Assembly: GCA_020722805.1 (NCBI GenBank)
Contig: DYKA01000003.1
Location: 1 to 42,578 of the forward strand
DNA from: Vermiphilus sp.
GTDB lineage: Bacteria; Ratteibacteria; UBA8468; B48-G9; DTJG01
Direction: 5' to 3'
DNA: 42,578 bases
Shown: positions 9,713 through 20,426 of the stretch, piece by piece
Numbering within the stretch: position 1 is the first letter of the stretch
Layout of the letters: each line of letters begins with the position of its first letter
The notes under the pieces: generated by a model
What the model was told of the DNA's origin: nothing
Seen by the model: only the letters and a program-made list of their open reading frames with translations
Database searches by the model: none
Translations under genes and position numbers: made by a program

Positions 9713-11221
9713 TTATTTTTTTGAAATCTTATAGATATAGTACTGTTCAAAAACTCCCATAATGTTCATACTTACCCAGTAAAGCAACAGTCCAGATGAA
9801 AAATTATAAAACAACACCAGCATCATCAGTGGGAGCACTATGTTCATAAATTTTTGCGACTGTTCAACAGCCGGCGACATCTTTTGCTGAAAAAATGAAC
9901 TGATAAACATGAGAATAGGCAACACATTAACATGAAACGAACCAATTGTTGCAACTGTATCTGGCATGGAGAGGTCTTTCATCCATAGAATGAATTTGCT
10001 GCCCCTCAAGAATACAGAACTCCGCAGCGCGAGAAAAAACCCAACAAAAATCGGGATTTGAATCAGCATGGGCAGACATCCACCAAAAGGATTTATTTTA
10101 AATTCCCTGTAAAGGTTCATCATTTCCTTCTGCATCATCTGGGGATTATTCTTGTATTTTTTCTGAATTTCCTGGAGATAAGGCTTGAGTCTTTGCATTT
10201 GTTTCATTGACCTTAAACTGTTTCTGGTAAGAGGAAAGAATATTATCTTTATCAGAACAGTTAGAATGATAATTGTAAACCCCCAGTTGGGTATAAACCT
10301 GTGAATCGCATTGAGCACAGAGAAAATTATTCTACCCATTGAAACAAAGAAGCCAGTTCCGAATATTCTTATGTCATTGATCTCATTTTTTGCCACAAAA
10401 TAGTCAGAAGGTCCGATATAACAAACTAGAGGAAATTTTTTTGTTTCCCCCGGCAGTATCTCAAAAGATGGAATCCTGAATCCCCATTTTATTTTTGAGG
10501 CCCTATTTTCAATGTTGAATTCAACCGGTATATTTGTTTTGAAATAGTACATCTGATATCTTGTCCTGACAACGCAGACATTACCGGAAATCCTCTCCTT
10601 GATCTGTCTTGAGATATTGAATTTATCCAGTTTGCTGCCATTGGTAATAAGACACTCAACAGAAGAGTCCTCCGGATGCCTGCGGTCAAGAACAAGAGAG
10701 CCGAGAAACAGATTTATCTCAGGGCTTGTGACCTTTTCTTTTGAAAGATTTTTTATCAGTATGTCAGTATTCCATGTATACCTTGAAGGAACGATTTCTA
10801 TCTTTTTTTCAATCCCGATTCCATTCCTTTCGGCCCGCAAAACCAGCAGTTTCTCTGATGGGATGGAGGCAAGTACATATTCAATCTGTCTGGTTTCTTC
10901 GTTGACAAAGTCAAGGAGCGTTATACCATTTTCAAAAAAAGTAAATCTTTCTTCTCCGGGTCTGGTGTATCCGGAAAGAGAAAAAGAAACAATTTTTCCG
11001 CCAAGAAGGTCAAGATGTCCAGCAAACAACTCATTTCCGAATTTAACCTGAGTGTCGGATACAGCATAGTCGGTTTCTGCTTGAACCTGCCTTATAGTTT
11101 CTGTCTGAATTCTTTTTCCCTGAGTCTGAACAGGTCTTTCCTTTCTTGATGTAATACTGAAAAGAACGATAACCGTGAGAGCAAGTGCAAATGCAATCAT
11201 GATTCTTGTTTCTTCTTTCAT
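9713..11221 (-). CDS. yidC: membrane protein insertase YidC
   Basis: Periplasmic domain, then [20 protein letters not shown] and C-terminal TM helices; next to yidD-rnpA-rpmH. Confidence 0.95.
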   Translation of the reverse strand: MKEETRIMIAFALALTVIVLFSITSRKERPVQTQGKRIQTETIRQVQAETDYAVSDTQVKFGNELFAGHLDLLGGKIVSFSLSGYTRPGEERFTFFENGITLLDFVNEETRQIEYVLASIPSEKLLVLRAERNGIGIEKKIEIVPSRYTWNTDILIKNLSKEKVTSPEINLFLGSLVLDRRHPEDSSVECLITNGSKLDKFNISRQIKERISGNVCVVRTRYQMYYFKTNIPVEFNIENRASKIKWGFRIPSFEILPGETKKFPLVCYIGPSDYFVAKNEINDIRIFGTGFFVSMGRIIFSVLNAIHRFIPNWGFTIIILTVLIKIIFFPLTRNSLRSMKQMQRLKPYLQEIQKKYKNNPQMMQKEMMNLYREFKINPFGGCLPMLIQIPIFVGFFLALRSSVFLRGSKFILWMKDLSMPDTVATIGSFHVNVLPILMFISSFFQQKMSPAVEQSQKFMNIVLPLMMLVLFYNFSSGLLLYWVSMNIMGVFEQYYIYKISKK

Positions 11222-11445
11222 TTATTCGTCCTCTCAGGCAGCGGGTCATATCCACCCTGGTTAAATGGATGGCATCTTATTATTCTTTTTAGAAATAGAA
11301 TGCTCCCGGGCAACGGTCCAAACCTTTCCACTGCCTCAATGAAATAATTTGAACAGCTTGGATAAAATCTACAGTTTCTACCCAAAACTGGAGAAAACAC
11401 ACTCTGATAAAAACGAACAATCAGCACTATCACTTTCACAAACAT
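11218..11445 (-). CDS. yidD: membrane protein insertion efficiency factor YidD
   Basis: [32 protein letters not shown]...[17 protein letters not shown]; start chosen at MFVKVI (track ORF begins at 11469). Confidence 0.93.
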   Translation of the reverse strand: MFVKVIVLIVRFYQSVFSPVLGRNCRFYPSCSNYFIEAVERFGPLPGSILFLKRIIRCHPFNQGGYDPLPERTNK

Positions 11446-11729
11446 ATCTTTTTCTCTGTTTCGCTCCATTCTCTTTCAATATCCTTTTCTGTAAGATTTC
11501 GCAGATCTGTTTTTATTCTGATGAAATAATCTCCGCTTTTCAGACGCTTCCTTATAAGGGTTCTGATCTTTCTTTTCACTTTGTTTCTTATAACTGAATT
11601 GCCACAATAGCCGTGTATTTGAAATCCTATTCTAAGAGTTCTGTCTGGTGTTTTTCTGTAGTACAGGTCAAAGTATTCACCCCTTGTCCTTTCTCCATTT
11701 CTTATAATCTCCAGAATGCTTTTCTTCAT
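11436..11729 (-). CDS. rnpA: ribonuclease P protein component
   Basis: [16 protein letters not shown] motif; between rpmH and yidD. Confidence 0.92.
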   Translation of the reverse strand: MKKSILEIIRNGERTRGEYFDLYYRKTPDRTLRIGFQIHGYCGNSVIRNKVKRKIRTLIRKRLKSGDYFIRIKTDLRNLTEKDIEREWSETEKKICL

Positions 11730-11860
11730 ATGGATACTGATTTTCTTCCCTTTTTTCTCCTTCTTGAGAAAATCTTTCTTCCAGTGTGCGTACTCATTCT
11801 TTTTCTGAAACCATGAACCTTTTTTCTCTTGCGCTTGTTTGGTTTTAATGTAATTGACAT
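11726..11860 (-). CDS. rpmH: 50S ribosomal protein L34
   Basis: Not in ORF track. Reverse-strand translation [44 protein letters not shown]; stop overlaps rnpA ATG. Confidence 0.96.
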   Translation of the reverse strand: MSITLKPNKRKRKKVHGFRKRMSTHTGRKIFSRRRKKGRKSVSI

Positions 11861-11869
11861 AACGGCTCC

Positions 11870-12637
11870 TTATTCATTAAGATTCCATCCTGAAAAATAA
11901 TTGATACACCTGTAATCAGTAAGGTCAATGCTCAATGGTGTAAGAGCAATATATCCTTCTCTTAATGCCCGGGTGTCAGATTCAGCAGTATCCATTTCTT
12001 CCATAAACTCACCTGTAAGCCAGTAATAAACCTTTTTCCCTGGATTTATTCGTTTCTCATATCTTTCCCTGTAGCGCGCCCTGCTCAGGGGAACAACTTT
12101 TACACCCCTGGGTTTTTCACCATGAGTAGATGGTACATTCACATTTAACAGAGTATTCTCCGGAATTTTGTTTTTCAGCATTAAAGATGCCAGTTTTTTC
12201 GCGAAATCCGCAGCAAATGAAAAATCCGGATTTTCAAGGCAGTCAAGAGAAATCGCAAAAGCAGGAATGCCCAGTATCACTGCTTCAGCAGCAGCCGAAA
12301 CAGTCCCTGAATATAAGACATCTATTCCAAGATTAGAACCAAGATTAATCCCTGAAATTACAAGATCCGGTTTTTCCCCGAGAAGACAGTAAACTGCTAT
12401 CTTAATACAGTCAGCAGGCATACCGTTTACACTGTATCCCTTTATCCCTGCAGGCAGATTTACTTCCTTAACCTTCAGAGGCATATTCAATGTTATGGCA
12501 TGTCCAATACTACTTCTTTCAACTTCCGGGGCAACAACTGCAACACTGAACAAACTGAGCAATTCTCTGCACAGAACATTCAATCCTTCAGCAAAAATTC
12601 CATCATCATTTGAAATAAGTACAAGTTTCTCTTTCAT
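11870..12637 (-). CDS. surE: 5'-nucleotidase SurE
   Basis: MKEKLVLISNDDGIFAEGL, VSGINLGSNLGIDVLYSGTVSAAAEA; the longer track ORF reads through a tRNA, so the start is set at 12637 with an upstream AAGGTG. Confidence 0.93.
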   Translation of the reverse strand: MKEKLVLISNDDGIFAEGLNVLCRELLSLFSVAVVAPEVERSSIGHAITLNMPLKVKEVNLPAGIKGYSVNGMPADCIKIAVYCLLGEKPDLVISGINLGSNLGIDVLYSGTVSAAAEAVILGIPAFAISLDCLENPDFSFAADFAKKLASLMLKNKIPENTLLNVNVPSTHGEKPRGVKVVPLSRARYRERYEKRINPGKKVYYWLTGEFMEEMDTAESDTRALREGYIALTPLSIDLTDYRCINYFSGWNLNE

Positions 12638-12660
12638 CTCACACCTTAAAGTAATGGGTA

Positions 12661-12733
12661 TGGAGCAGACCGGAGTTGAACCGGCGGCCTCCAGAGTGCG
12701 ATTCTGGCGCTCTCCCATCTGAGCTACTGCCCC
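12661..12733 (-). tRNA. tRNA-Ala(CGC)
   Basis: Hand-folded cloverleaf: GGGGCAG/CTGCTCC acceptor with G3:U70, GCTC/GAGC D stem, CCAGA-ATCGCAC-TCTGG anticodon arm, GCCGG-TTCAACT-CCGGT T arm; no encoded CCA. Confidence 0.93.
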
Positions 12734-12815
12734 TGTAAAAATTAAGTTTATCATAAAAAATGTTGCTGGACAAGGAATATAGGTGTTAAAATACATACGA
12801 CAACAGGGAAGATTA

Positions 12816-13997
12816 ATGAAAAAAGTTATGCATTTTGGAGCAGGAAACATTGGAAGGGGATTTTTCGGACAACTTTATCATGAGTCCGGATATCACATCA
12901 TCTTCGTTGACATTGTGGATGAAATCATAAAAACAATAAATGAGAAATCTCAATACCCGATCTGGATAGTGGGCGATGAACTGGAAAAAATAACTATTAA
13001 TAATATCTCTGGTATTTCACTGCAAGACCAGCAGACAATAGTGGATGCGTGTTCAGAGATTGACCTCATAAGTTTCTCTGTTGGCGCAAACAATGTTAAA
13101 GGTATTGCTCCTGTCCTTGCAAGAATCATTGAAAAAAAATTCTCAATGGAAAAACCAGGTTTTCTCAACATAATCATCGGAGAAAACCTGAAGGATGCGT
13201 CAGGAATTGTAAAACAAATGATAAATCAACACCTTCCGCAAAATTTCAAGAATATAATGGATGAAAAGGTCGGACTGGTAGAGACAGTACTCAGCAGAAT
13301 GGTGCCAGTAGTTCCTGATGAACTGAAAAAACAATATCCGCTGATTGTGCTTGTTGAACCATACAGGATTATGCCGGTCGCAAAAAACATGTTCAGGGGC
13401 AATATCCCTGATGTAAAAGGATTTTTGATGGTTGATAACATAGAACCATATGAGGCAATGAAACTCTACATACATAACTTTACCCATGCTGCTTTTGCAT
13501 ATGCGGGACATAGGAAAAACTACAAATTTATCTGGGAATCCGTCAGAGATAGAAAAATAGAAAATCTTGTTCAAAGGGCATATCTTGAAATCAAGCAGGC
13601 AATTCATAAGAAATACAGGATTGAAAATGAAAGAATTGATGCATACTACACGGACCTGATAAAAAGATTTTCCAATAAGGGACTCGGTGACACAATCGTA
13701 AGAGTTGGCAGAGAACCAATAAGGAAACTGGGTCCTAAGGAAAGAATAATCGGCGCTGCAGAATTATGCGAAAAACAGGGGATAACCCCTGAGTATGTAT
13801 GTCTTTTTGCCGGTTTCTGTCTTCATTATGATGAAGCATCAGACCCAGAAAGCCAGAAACTTCAGACACTCCTCTCAACAAACGGAATAGACAGCGTGCT
13901 GAAAAACATATCAGGCCTCAGTAAAAACGACCCTGTTTTCGTCAGAGTCAAGGAAAACTATACGAGTTTTTGGAAAATATTGAAGGAAGTGTTATAA
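12816..13997 (+). CDS. mannitol-1-phosphate 5-dehydrogenase family polyol dehydrogenase
   Basis: HFGAGNIGRGFFGQL Rossmann motif and long-chain mannitol dehydrogenase layout; start moved from GTG 12783 to ATG 12816 behind AGGGAAG. Confidence 0.8.
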   Translation: MKKVMHFGAGNIGRGFFGQLYHESGYHIIFVDIVDEIIKTINEKSQYPIWIVGDELEKITINNISGISLQDQQTIVDACSEIDLISFSVGANNVKGIAPVLARIIEKKFSMEKPGFLNIIIGENLKDASGIVKQMINQHLPQNFKNIMDEKVGLVETVLSRMVPVVPDELKKQYPLIVLVEPYRIMPVAKNMFRGNIPDVKGFLMVDNIEPYEAMKLYIHNFTHAAFAYAGHRKNYKFIWESVRDRKIENLVQRAYLEIKQAIHKKYRIENERIDAYYTDLIKRFSNKGLGDTIVRVGREPIRKLGPKERIIGAAELCEKQGITPEYVCLFAGFCLHYDEASDPESQKLQTLLSTNGIDSVLKNISGLSKNDPVFVRVKENYTSFWKILKEVL

Positions 13998-13998
13998 T
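13970..13998 (+). promoter_or_regulatory. sigma70-like promoter TTGGAA-N17-TATAAT overlapping the 3' end of the mtlD-like gene
   Basis: Direct motif reading; about 40 nt upstream of an AGGAG-preceded start of the MDR dehydrogenase. Confidence 0.5.
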
Positions 13999-14035
13999 TT
14001 CTGCTATGTTTTAAGCAGTATTAAATGGTCAGGAG

Positions 14036-15079
14036 ATGAAAATGGCGAAAGCGGCATTGCTTGTAAACGTTGAAAATCTCAAGATTGTTGAAAGAGATAT
14101 ACCTCGCCCTGACACCGGAGAAATTCTCATCAGGGTTAAATCGTGTGCAATATGCGGAACTGACATTAAGGTTTTTCATCACGGTCATAAACACATTGTA
14201 TTTCCAAGAATCACCGGTCATGAACTGAGCGGTGTTATTGAAGAAACCGGGCCAGCCGTGAAGAAATTCAAGCCAGGTGATAAGGTCGCAGTGGCTCCTG
14301 CAATTCCCTGTGGTGAGTGCTATTATTGCAGGCGGGGATGGCAGTCAATGTGCGACAATCTCAAGGCAATCGGCTATCACTTTGATGGGGGTTTTGCACA
14401 ATATATGATTGTGCCTGAGGTTGCTGTTAGAAACGGCTGTGTTAATCTTGTTCCCGACAACCTTAGTTTTGATGAAGCCGCACTTGCCGAACCACTTGCA
14501 TGCGTCATCAATGGTCAGCAATTAAGCAGGGTTGAAATGGGAGATACAGTGTTGATTCTTGGAGCAGGCCCAATCGGGTGTCTACATGCGGAACTTGCAA
14601 AGAATATAGGCGCTTCAAAGGTTATTCTTGCCGATGTCGTGCAAAACCGGCTTGATATGGCAGGATTCACCGGTGCAATAAGGGTCAACACAAAACAAAC
14701 AGACCTGAAGAAGTTCGTCGCAGAACAAACTGATGGAAGAATGGCTGACAGGGTTATTGTGGCTGTGGGTGTGCCTGAAGCCCAGGAGCAATCCCTTGAA
14801 CTTGTCTCAAAAAGAGGCTCGGTCAATTTTTTTGGAGGACTTCCAAAAGAATCGCCATTTGCCAGGATAAATACAAACATTCTTCACTATGGTGAAAGTT
14901 TTGTAACCGGAACTCACGGTTCAACTCCACTTCACAACAGGATGGCGCTTGATTTTATTGCTGCGGGAAAATTTCAGATAAGAAACTATATCAGTAAAAA
15001 AATACCTCTTGAACAGATTGTTGAGGGTCTGAAAGAGGTTGAAGAAAGAAAGGTTGTAAAGATCATAGTTAATCCATAA
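14036..15079 (+). CDS. zinc-dependent medium-chain alcohol/polyol dehydrogenase
   Basis: CAICGTDIKVFHHGH, GHELSGVIEETG, structural Zn cysteines CGECYYCRRGWQSMC, GAGPIGCLHAELAK. Confidence 0.9.
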   Translation: MKMAKAALLVNVENLKIVERDIPRPDTGEILIRVKSCAICGTDIKVFHHGHKHIVFPRITGHELSGVIEETGPAVKKFKPGDKVAVAPAIPCGECYYCRRGWQSMCDNLKAIGYHFDGGFAQYMIVPEVAVRNGCVNLVPDNLSFDEAALAEPLACVINGQQLSRVEMGDTVLILGAGPIGCLHAELAKNIGASKVILADVVQNRLDMAGFTGAIRVNTKQTDLKKFVAEQTDGRMADRVIVAVGVPEAQEQSLELVSKRGSVNFFGGLPKESPFARINTNILHYGESFVTGTHGSTPLHNRMALDFIAAGKFQIRNYISKKIPLEQIVEGLKEVEERKVVKIIVNP

Positions 15080-15090
15080 AAGGGGCTGGA

Positions 15091-16053
15091 ATGTACAATA
15101 TTTCAAAAGATGAAGCAGCAAAACTGCTCAGACAGATGATGGAAATCAGGCAGTTTGAAGATAAGATTATGGAACTTCTGGCAAAGAATATTGCTGAAGG
15201 GGGTTCCCATCTATATGCTGGAATGGAAGCAGTCGCAGTGGGAATGATATCAAGTTTGAAGCCAGATGATTATATTACAAGCACACACAGGGGGCATGGC
15301 CACGCGATTGCAAAAGATGGAGACCTCAATGCGCTGATGGCAGAGATACTCGGCAAAAAGACTGGCGTTTGCAAGGGGAAGGGAGGTTCCCTTCATCTTG
15401 CAGATCTCAACAAAGGGAATCTTGGAGCAAATGGGATAGTTGCAGGCGGACTCGGAATAGCAACTGGCGCAGCACTCGCACTGAAAATGCAGAAGAGCTC
15501 AAAAATCGTTGTATGTTTTTTTGGAGATGGTGCTCTGAACAATGGGATAACACATGAATGTATGAATATGGCCTCATTGTGGAAACTTCCTGTGCTGTAT
15601 CTTTGCGAAAATAATCTTTACGCGATGAGTGTTTGCATAGACCGCGCGTGTTCTGTAAAGGACTTTAAGAAAAGGGCCGGTGCATATGATATGCCCGCTG
15701 ATGTTGTGGATGGAATGGATGTCCTCGCAGTAAAGGAGGCAGCAACAAAGTGGATAGAATATGTCCGAAACGGGAACGGACCCTGTCTGCTGATCTGTAA
15801 CACCTATCGTTACTACGGACACAGCCGCAGTGATCCGCGCGTTTACAGAACGAAGGAAGAAGAGAAATTATACAGGGAAAAAGACCCGATACCGGGTTTT
15901 GCCCGTAAATGCATAGAAAAAAAATGGCTGACTGAAAATGAGATTAAGCAGATTGAGGCATCAGTGTCAAAAGCAATAGAAGAGGCAACAGAGTTTGCGA
16001 TAAAAAGCCCACTGCCGGACCCTGAAGAACTCTATTTGGATCTTTATGTATGA
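15091..16053 (+). CDS. thiamine-diphosphate 2-oxoacid/acetoin dehydrogenase E1 alpha subunit
   Basis: HRGHGHAIAKDGD, GKGGSLHLAD, FFGDGALNNGITHECMN (ThDP motif). Confidence 0.92.
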   Translation: MYNISKDEAAKLLRQMMEIRQFEDKIMELLAKNIAEGGSHLYAGMEAVAVGMISSLKPDDYITSTHRGHGHAIAKDGDLNALMAEILGKKTGVCKGKGGSLHLADLNKGNLGANGIVAGGLGIATGAALALKMQKSSKIVVCFFGDGALNNGITHECMNMASLWKLPVLYLCENNLYAMSVCIDRACSVKDFKKRAGAYDMPADVVDGMDVLAVKEAATKWIEYVRNGNGPCLLICNTYRYYGHSRSDPRVYRTKEEEKLYREKDPIPGFARKCIEKKWLTENEIKQIEASVSKAIEEATEFAIKSPLPDPEELYLDLYV

Positions 16054-17039
16054 AAGGAGAAAAGGTGAGAGAGATTACGTATCGTCAGGCACTTAATGAA
16101 GCCCTTGATGAGGAAATGATGCGAGACAGCAAGGTGTTTCTAATGGGGGAGGATATTGCGATATATGGCGGAGCATACGGAGTTACTGCAGGTCTTCTGA
16201 ACAAGTATGGCCACGAGCGCGTGATTGATACCCCCATTTCAGAAGCCGGGATAGTTGGCACAGGACTCGGTGCTGCACTTTTAGGATACAGACCAGTGGT
16301 TGAGATTATGTATATTGACTTTATTGGATTGTGCATGGACCAGCTCAATAACCAGGTTGCAAAAATAAGATATATGTTTGGTGGGAAATGTACAGTTCCA
16401 CTCACAATAAGGACAGAAGGTGGAGCAGGAAGAACACTCGGTGCCCATCACTCACAGAGTCTTGAAGCGTGGCTGATGCATATCCCCGGAATAAAGGTTG
16501 TGATGCCCGGAACACCTGCAGATGCAAAGGGGCTGTTAAAAAGTTCAATCCGCGAAGATAACCCGATTGTCTTTATTGAACATAAGATGCTCTATAATAC
16601 AAAGGGTGAGGTCCCTGATGGAGAGTATCTGACTCCCATCGGTACCGCGGATATTAAAAGACAGGGTAAAGATGTTACGATTCTTACTTACTCCAGAATG
16701 GTTCTGTTTTCTCTTCAAGCAGCAGAAATTCTCGCTAAAGAAGGAATAGATGTTGAAGTGGTAGACATCAGAACACTTCTCCCACTTGATAAACAAACGA
16801 TAAAAAAATCAGTAATGAAAACTAACAGGGTTGTGATTGTTGAAGAAGATACAAAAACTTCAGGCGCCGGAGCAGAAATCGGAATGACGGTCGTTGAAGA
16901 ATGTTTTGATTACCTTGATGCTCCAGTAAAGAGAATAGCAGGCGCGGATGTTCCGATGCCAAAAGCACCAAATCTTGAAAAGATTGCAATACCTTCTCCG
17001 GAAAGTATTGCTGAAGGAATAAGGGAGGTAATGAAATGA
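16050..17039 (+). CDS. 2-oxoacid/acetoin dehydrogenase E1 beta subunit
   Basis: TYRQALNEALDEEM, MGEDIAIYGGAYGVT, DTPISEAGIVGTGLGAAL, VVDIRTLLPLD. Confidence 0.92.
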   Translation: MKGEKVREITYRQALNEALDEEMMRDSKVFLMGEDIAIYGGAYGVTAGLLNKYGHERVIDTPISEAGIVGTGLGAALLGYRPVVEIMYIDFIGLCMDQLNNQVAKIRYMFGGKCTVPLTIRTEGGAGRTLGAHHSQSLEAWLMHIPGIKVVMPGTPADAKGLLKSSIREDNPIVFIEHKMLYNTKGEVPDGEYLTPIGTADIKRQGKDVTILTYSRMVLFSLQAAEILAKEGIDVEVVDIRTLLPLDKQTIKKSVMKTNRVVIVEEDTKTSGAGAEIGMTVVEECFDYLDAPVKRIAGADVPMPKAPNLEKIAIPSPESIAEGIREVMK

Positions 17040-18208
17040 TAAGAGAAATCATAATGCCCAAGCTTGGCGAAACAATGGAAGAGGGCTACATCAATAAATG
17101 GCTGAAGAAAGAAGGTGATAAAGTTAAAAAAGGGGAGGTTATTCTTGAGGTAATGAGCGACAAAACAAACTTTGAGATTGAATCACAGTATGACGGGTAT
17201 TTAAGAAAAATTCTTTTTCCGGCATCGGAAAATCCTGTTCAGGTGACAACAATAATTGGCTATATTTCCGATACAAAAGATGAGGAAATACCAGAAGTTA
17301 CAGCAAAAGTTTTTGAAAAAAAGACACAGGATGTTGTAACATCAACAACCCAGGGAGATGTCCCGGTTGCAGAAGAGAAACAAAGGATAAAGGCAAGTCC
17401 TGCAGCAAGAAAACTGGCTGAGGATCTCGGAATAGACATTGGAAAGATATCTGGAAGCGGCGAATCAGGAAGGATTGAGAAAAAGGATGTTGAGGCATAT
17501 GCTGCCCGGATGAAAATTGAACAGGTTCTGCAGCATCCAGAATATGAGAAACTCTCACCTATAAGAAAGATTATTGCTGAAAGATTGAAACTCAGTAAAC
17601 AGAATATACCACACTACTACCTCTCTACAAAAATCCTGATGGATAATATTGACAATCTTAAAGAGATTGCCAGGAAAAAAGGAAAGGAATTTACATATAC
17701 TGATTTTATAATCTTTTACACGGCCAGGATTATTCAAAGGTTTCCATTAATGAATGCAACTTTTTCAGATGATACAATTTACTATCCCGAATCAGTGAAT
17801 ATAGGACTTGCTGTTAACACAAAAGACGGACTCGTTGTGCCTGTGCTGCGGCATCTTCAAACAAAGACGCTTGACGAAATATCTACTGAAAGAGCCCGGC
17901 TTGCTGAAAAAGCAAGAAACAATCAGTTGAGAAAAGAAGATACTGAAAACTGCGGATTTGTAATAAGTAACCTTGGAATGTTTGATGTGGTTCACTTTCA
18001 GGCAATCATAAATCCGCCTGGAACTGCGATAATGGCAGTTGGCTCCATAGGGAAAGAACCGGTTGTCATTAATGATAACATCGTGGTTAAACGTACGATG
18101 TGGGTAACTCTTTCCCTTGATCACAGGGTAATTGACGGCGCATACGGCGGACAGTTTCTTCAACATCTGAAACAGTTATTTGAAAACCCGGGTATTCTTG
18201 ATATATGA
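17036..18208 (+). CDS. dihydrolipoamide acyltransferase E2
   Basis: N-terminal lipoyl domain ([12 protein letters not shown]), peripheral subunit-binding segment ([28 protein letters not shown]), catalytic [16 protein letters not shown]. Confidence 0.93.
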   Translation: MIREIIMPKLGETMEEGYINKWLKKEGDKVKKGEVILEVMSDKTNFEIESQYDGYLRKILFPASENPVQVTTIIGYISDTKDEEIPEVTAKVFEKKTQDVVTSTTQGDVPVAEEKQRIKASPAARKLAEDLGIDIGKISGSGESGRIEKKDVEAYAARMKIEQVLQHPEYEKLSPIRKIIAERLKLSKQNIPHYYLSTKILMDNIDNLKEIARKKGKEFTYTDFIIFYTARIIQRFPLMNATFSDDTIYYPESVNIGLAVNTKDGLVVPVLRHLQTKTLDEISTERARLAEKARNNQLRKEDTENCGFVISNLGMFDVVHFQAIINPPGTAIMAVGSIGKEPVVINDNIVVKRTMWVTLSLDHRVIDGAYGGQFLQHLKQLFENPGILDI

Positions 18209-18930
18209 TATCCCGAATAAAAGAAGATATTCAGACAGTATTCAGAAAAGATCCTGCGGCACGGAATTTGCTTGAGATTCTGCTGTGCTATCCGGGATTG
18301 CACGCAATATGGTTTCACCGGATATCTCATTATTTCTGGACTCACGGAGCACGTACGTTTGCTAGATTTCTTTCCCACATTAGCAGATTTCTGACCGGTA
18401 TTGAAATCCATCCTGGCGCAAAAATCGGTAGAAGATTTTTTATTGACCACGGAATGGGAGTTGTCATAGGAGAAACTTCCGAAATTGGAAATGATGTGTT
18501 ATTATATCAGGGGGTTGTTCTTGGTGGAACATCCCTTGAAAAGAAAAAGAGACATCCAACAATAAAGGATAATGTCGTTATAGGAGCAGGAGCAATAGTG
18601 CTGGGGGCTATAGAAATAGGTGAAGGCGCAAAAATTGGCGCGGGTTCAGTGGTGGTGAAGGACGTACCCCGTGGTTCCACTGTTGTGGGAGTTCCCGGCA
18701 GAGTAGCAGGAGTTCATCCAATCAAAGCAGTTGACCTTGACCATGGTCAACTTCCTGACCCTCTTGCAAAAGCACTGTCAATCATTATTGAAGAACAGGA
18801 AAAACTTGCTGAAAGAATTTCTGTTCTTGAAGGGATGGAAGGTCTCAAGGCAAAAATTGATACCTATTTTGAAGAAAAGAAAAGGGAAATATCAACAATG
18901 TTTGAACCTCTTGATAAGGGGGACAAATGA
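18205..18930 (+). CDS. cysE: serine O-acetyltransferase
   Basis: [45 protein letters not shown], left-handed beta-helix hexapeptides. Confidence 0.92.
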   Translation: MISRIKEDIQTVFRKDPAARNLLEILLCYPGLHAIWFHRISHYFWTHGARTFARFLSHISRFLTGIEIHPGAKIGRRFFIDHGMGVVIGETSEIGNDVLLYQGVVLGGTSLEKKKRHPTIKDNVVIGAGAIVLGAIEIGEGAKIGAGSVVVKDVPRGSTVVGVPGRVAGVHPIKAVDLDHGQLPDPLAKALSIIIEEQEKLAERISVLEGMEGLKAKIDTYFEEKKREISTMFEPLDKGDK

Positions 18931-20426
18931 AATCATTGTTTTTCGCATTGTTCTGTACCCTGTTTTTTACAATCGTAGCAAATGGCACTTACATTACCCA
19001 GTACCATACTGTGAAAAAAGGTGAAACATTATTGTCTCTGGCAGCCAAATACAAGACGAGCGTTGAGGAACTGAAAAACTGGAATAATATGAAATCAACC
19101 AGGATTTTTACTGGTCAGCGTCTGATTGTAAACAAATACCAGAAAAAAGATGAAAACACATCCTACTACACTGTGAAGAAGGGTGATACACTCTTTGAAA
19201 TCAGCAGAAAAACAGGTGTTTCAGTTGAAAAACTGAAGGATTACAACAATCTTTCAACCAATACCCTGTATCCAGGTCAAAGGATAAGAACTGTTCCCGG
19301 GAAACAAAAAACTGTTGCAACAAAAAAGGCACAAACCGCGATTGCAACTGCTCCGGCTGATACATACGTGGTAAAACGGGGTGATACACTTTCCGGTATC
19401 AGCAGGAAAACCGGTGTTCCGATTAATGAACTGAAGAAAATCAATAATCTCAAGAACTCAAAACTTGCAATCGGACAGAAACTTGTCCTGAGGGTGAATG
19501 AGACGCCAGTAATAGTAGAAACCCAGCAGGTTATTGCATCAGCGGGTAGCATTGATGAAAAGAAGAACCAGGACCATCAGATAGTGCAGCCCGCAAGAAC
19601 AATCTATATAAACAGATACCACACAATTAAAAAGGGCGATAGCCTTAGCAAGATTGCACGCAAATATGGAGCTACTGTTACAACCATTAAACGACTGAAT
19701 AATTTAAAATCAAACACAATACATCCAGGCAAAACAATTATAGTTGCAAGAATTGTAAAGGAGGTTTCTCCACCAGTTATAAATCCGACGCCGATAGCAC
19801 CCGTGACACCAAAAATCTATTACAGGGTAAAACTGGGAGACACGCTTGAGTCAATCGCCGCGAGATTCGGTATAAGTGTTGCTGCCCTGAAAGAATCAAA
19901 CCTTCTTTTTGATGGGAGAATAAAAATAGGTCAGACACTCGTAATCCCGGAGGTCGCTAACAACGTTGAAGATGCTGGATTTGAAACCTCTATTTCCACT
20001 GAAGAAAAATATGATACCCAAAAATTCCTTGCATTGAAGGTTATAGAACACGCAATTAATTTCATAAACACTCCTTACAGGTACGGCGGACTATCACAGA
20101 AGGGAATTGACTGTTCAGGACTTGTTAAGAAATCATATGAAGCAGTAGGGATATCTATTCCGAGAACATCAAGAGAACAGGCGAAGGAAGGTGAAATCAT
20201 ACCTCTCAGTGCAATAAAACCTGGGGACCTGCTCTTCTTTGGAAACAAGGGACACATCAATCATGTTGGAATTTATATAGGGGATAACAAGTTTGTTCAC
20301 GCAAGCCGTGAGTTTGGAAAGGTTGTTGTCGCAGATCTGAATGACCGATATTATCAAAATCATCTTATCTGTGCAAGGACCTTAATCAACGGAGATGTTC
20401 TGGAATCAACTGACAGGAAAAACTGA
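18927..20426 (+). CDS. five-LysM NlpC/P60 peptidoglycan endopeptidase
   Basis: Five Y(H/Y)xVKxGDTL...GQxL units; C-terminal [21 protein letters not shown] and [15 protein letters not shown]. Confidence 0.93.
   Translation: MKSLFFALFCTLFFTIVANGTYITQYHTVKKGETLLSLAAKYKTSVEELKNWNNMKSTRIFTGQRLIVNKYQKKDENTSYYTVKKGDTLFEISRKTGVSVEKLKDYNNLSTNTLYPGQRIRTVPGKQKTVATKKAQTAIATAPADTYVVKRGDTLSGISRKTGVPINELKKINNLKNSKLAIGQKLVLRVNETPVIVETQQVIASAGSIDEKKNQDHQIVQPARTIYINRYHTIKKGDSLSKIARKYGATVTTIKRLNNLKSNTIHPGKTIIVARIVKEVSPPVINPTPIAPVTPKIYYRVKLGDTLESIAARFGISVAALKESNLLFDGRIKIGQTLVIPEVANNVEDAGFETSISTEEKYDTQKFLALKVIEHAINFINTPYRYGGLSQKGIDCSGLVKKSYEAVGISIPRTSREQAKEGEIIPLSAIKPGDLLFFGNKGHINHVGIYIGDNKFVHASREFGKVVVADLNDRYYQNHLICARTLINGDVLESTDRKN

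Noticed and set aside
12638-12850. N-terminal extension of the surE ORF in the track
   Set aside because: Reads through tRNA-Ala (translates as GAVAQMGERQNRTLEAAGSTPVCSI); true start at 12637.
14001-14018. CTGCT...AGCAG hairpin after the mtlD-like gene as a terminator
   Set aside because: Only a 5-bp stem with no T-tract, and it lies just downstream of a strong-looking promoter, so more likely part of the 5'UTR.
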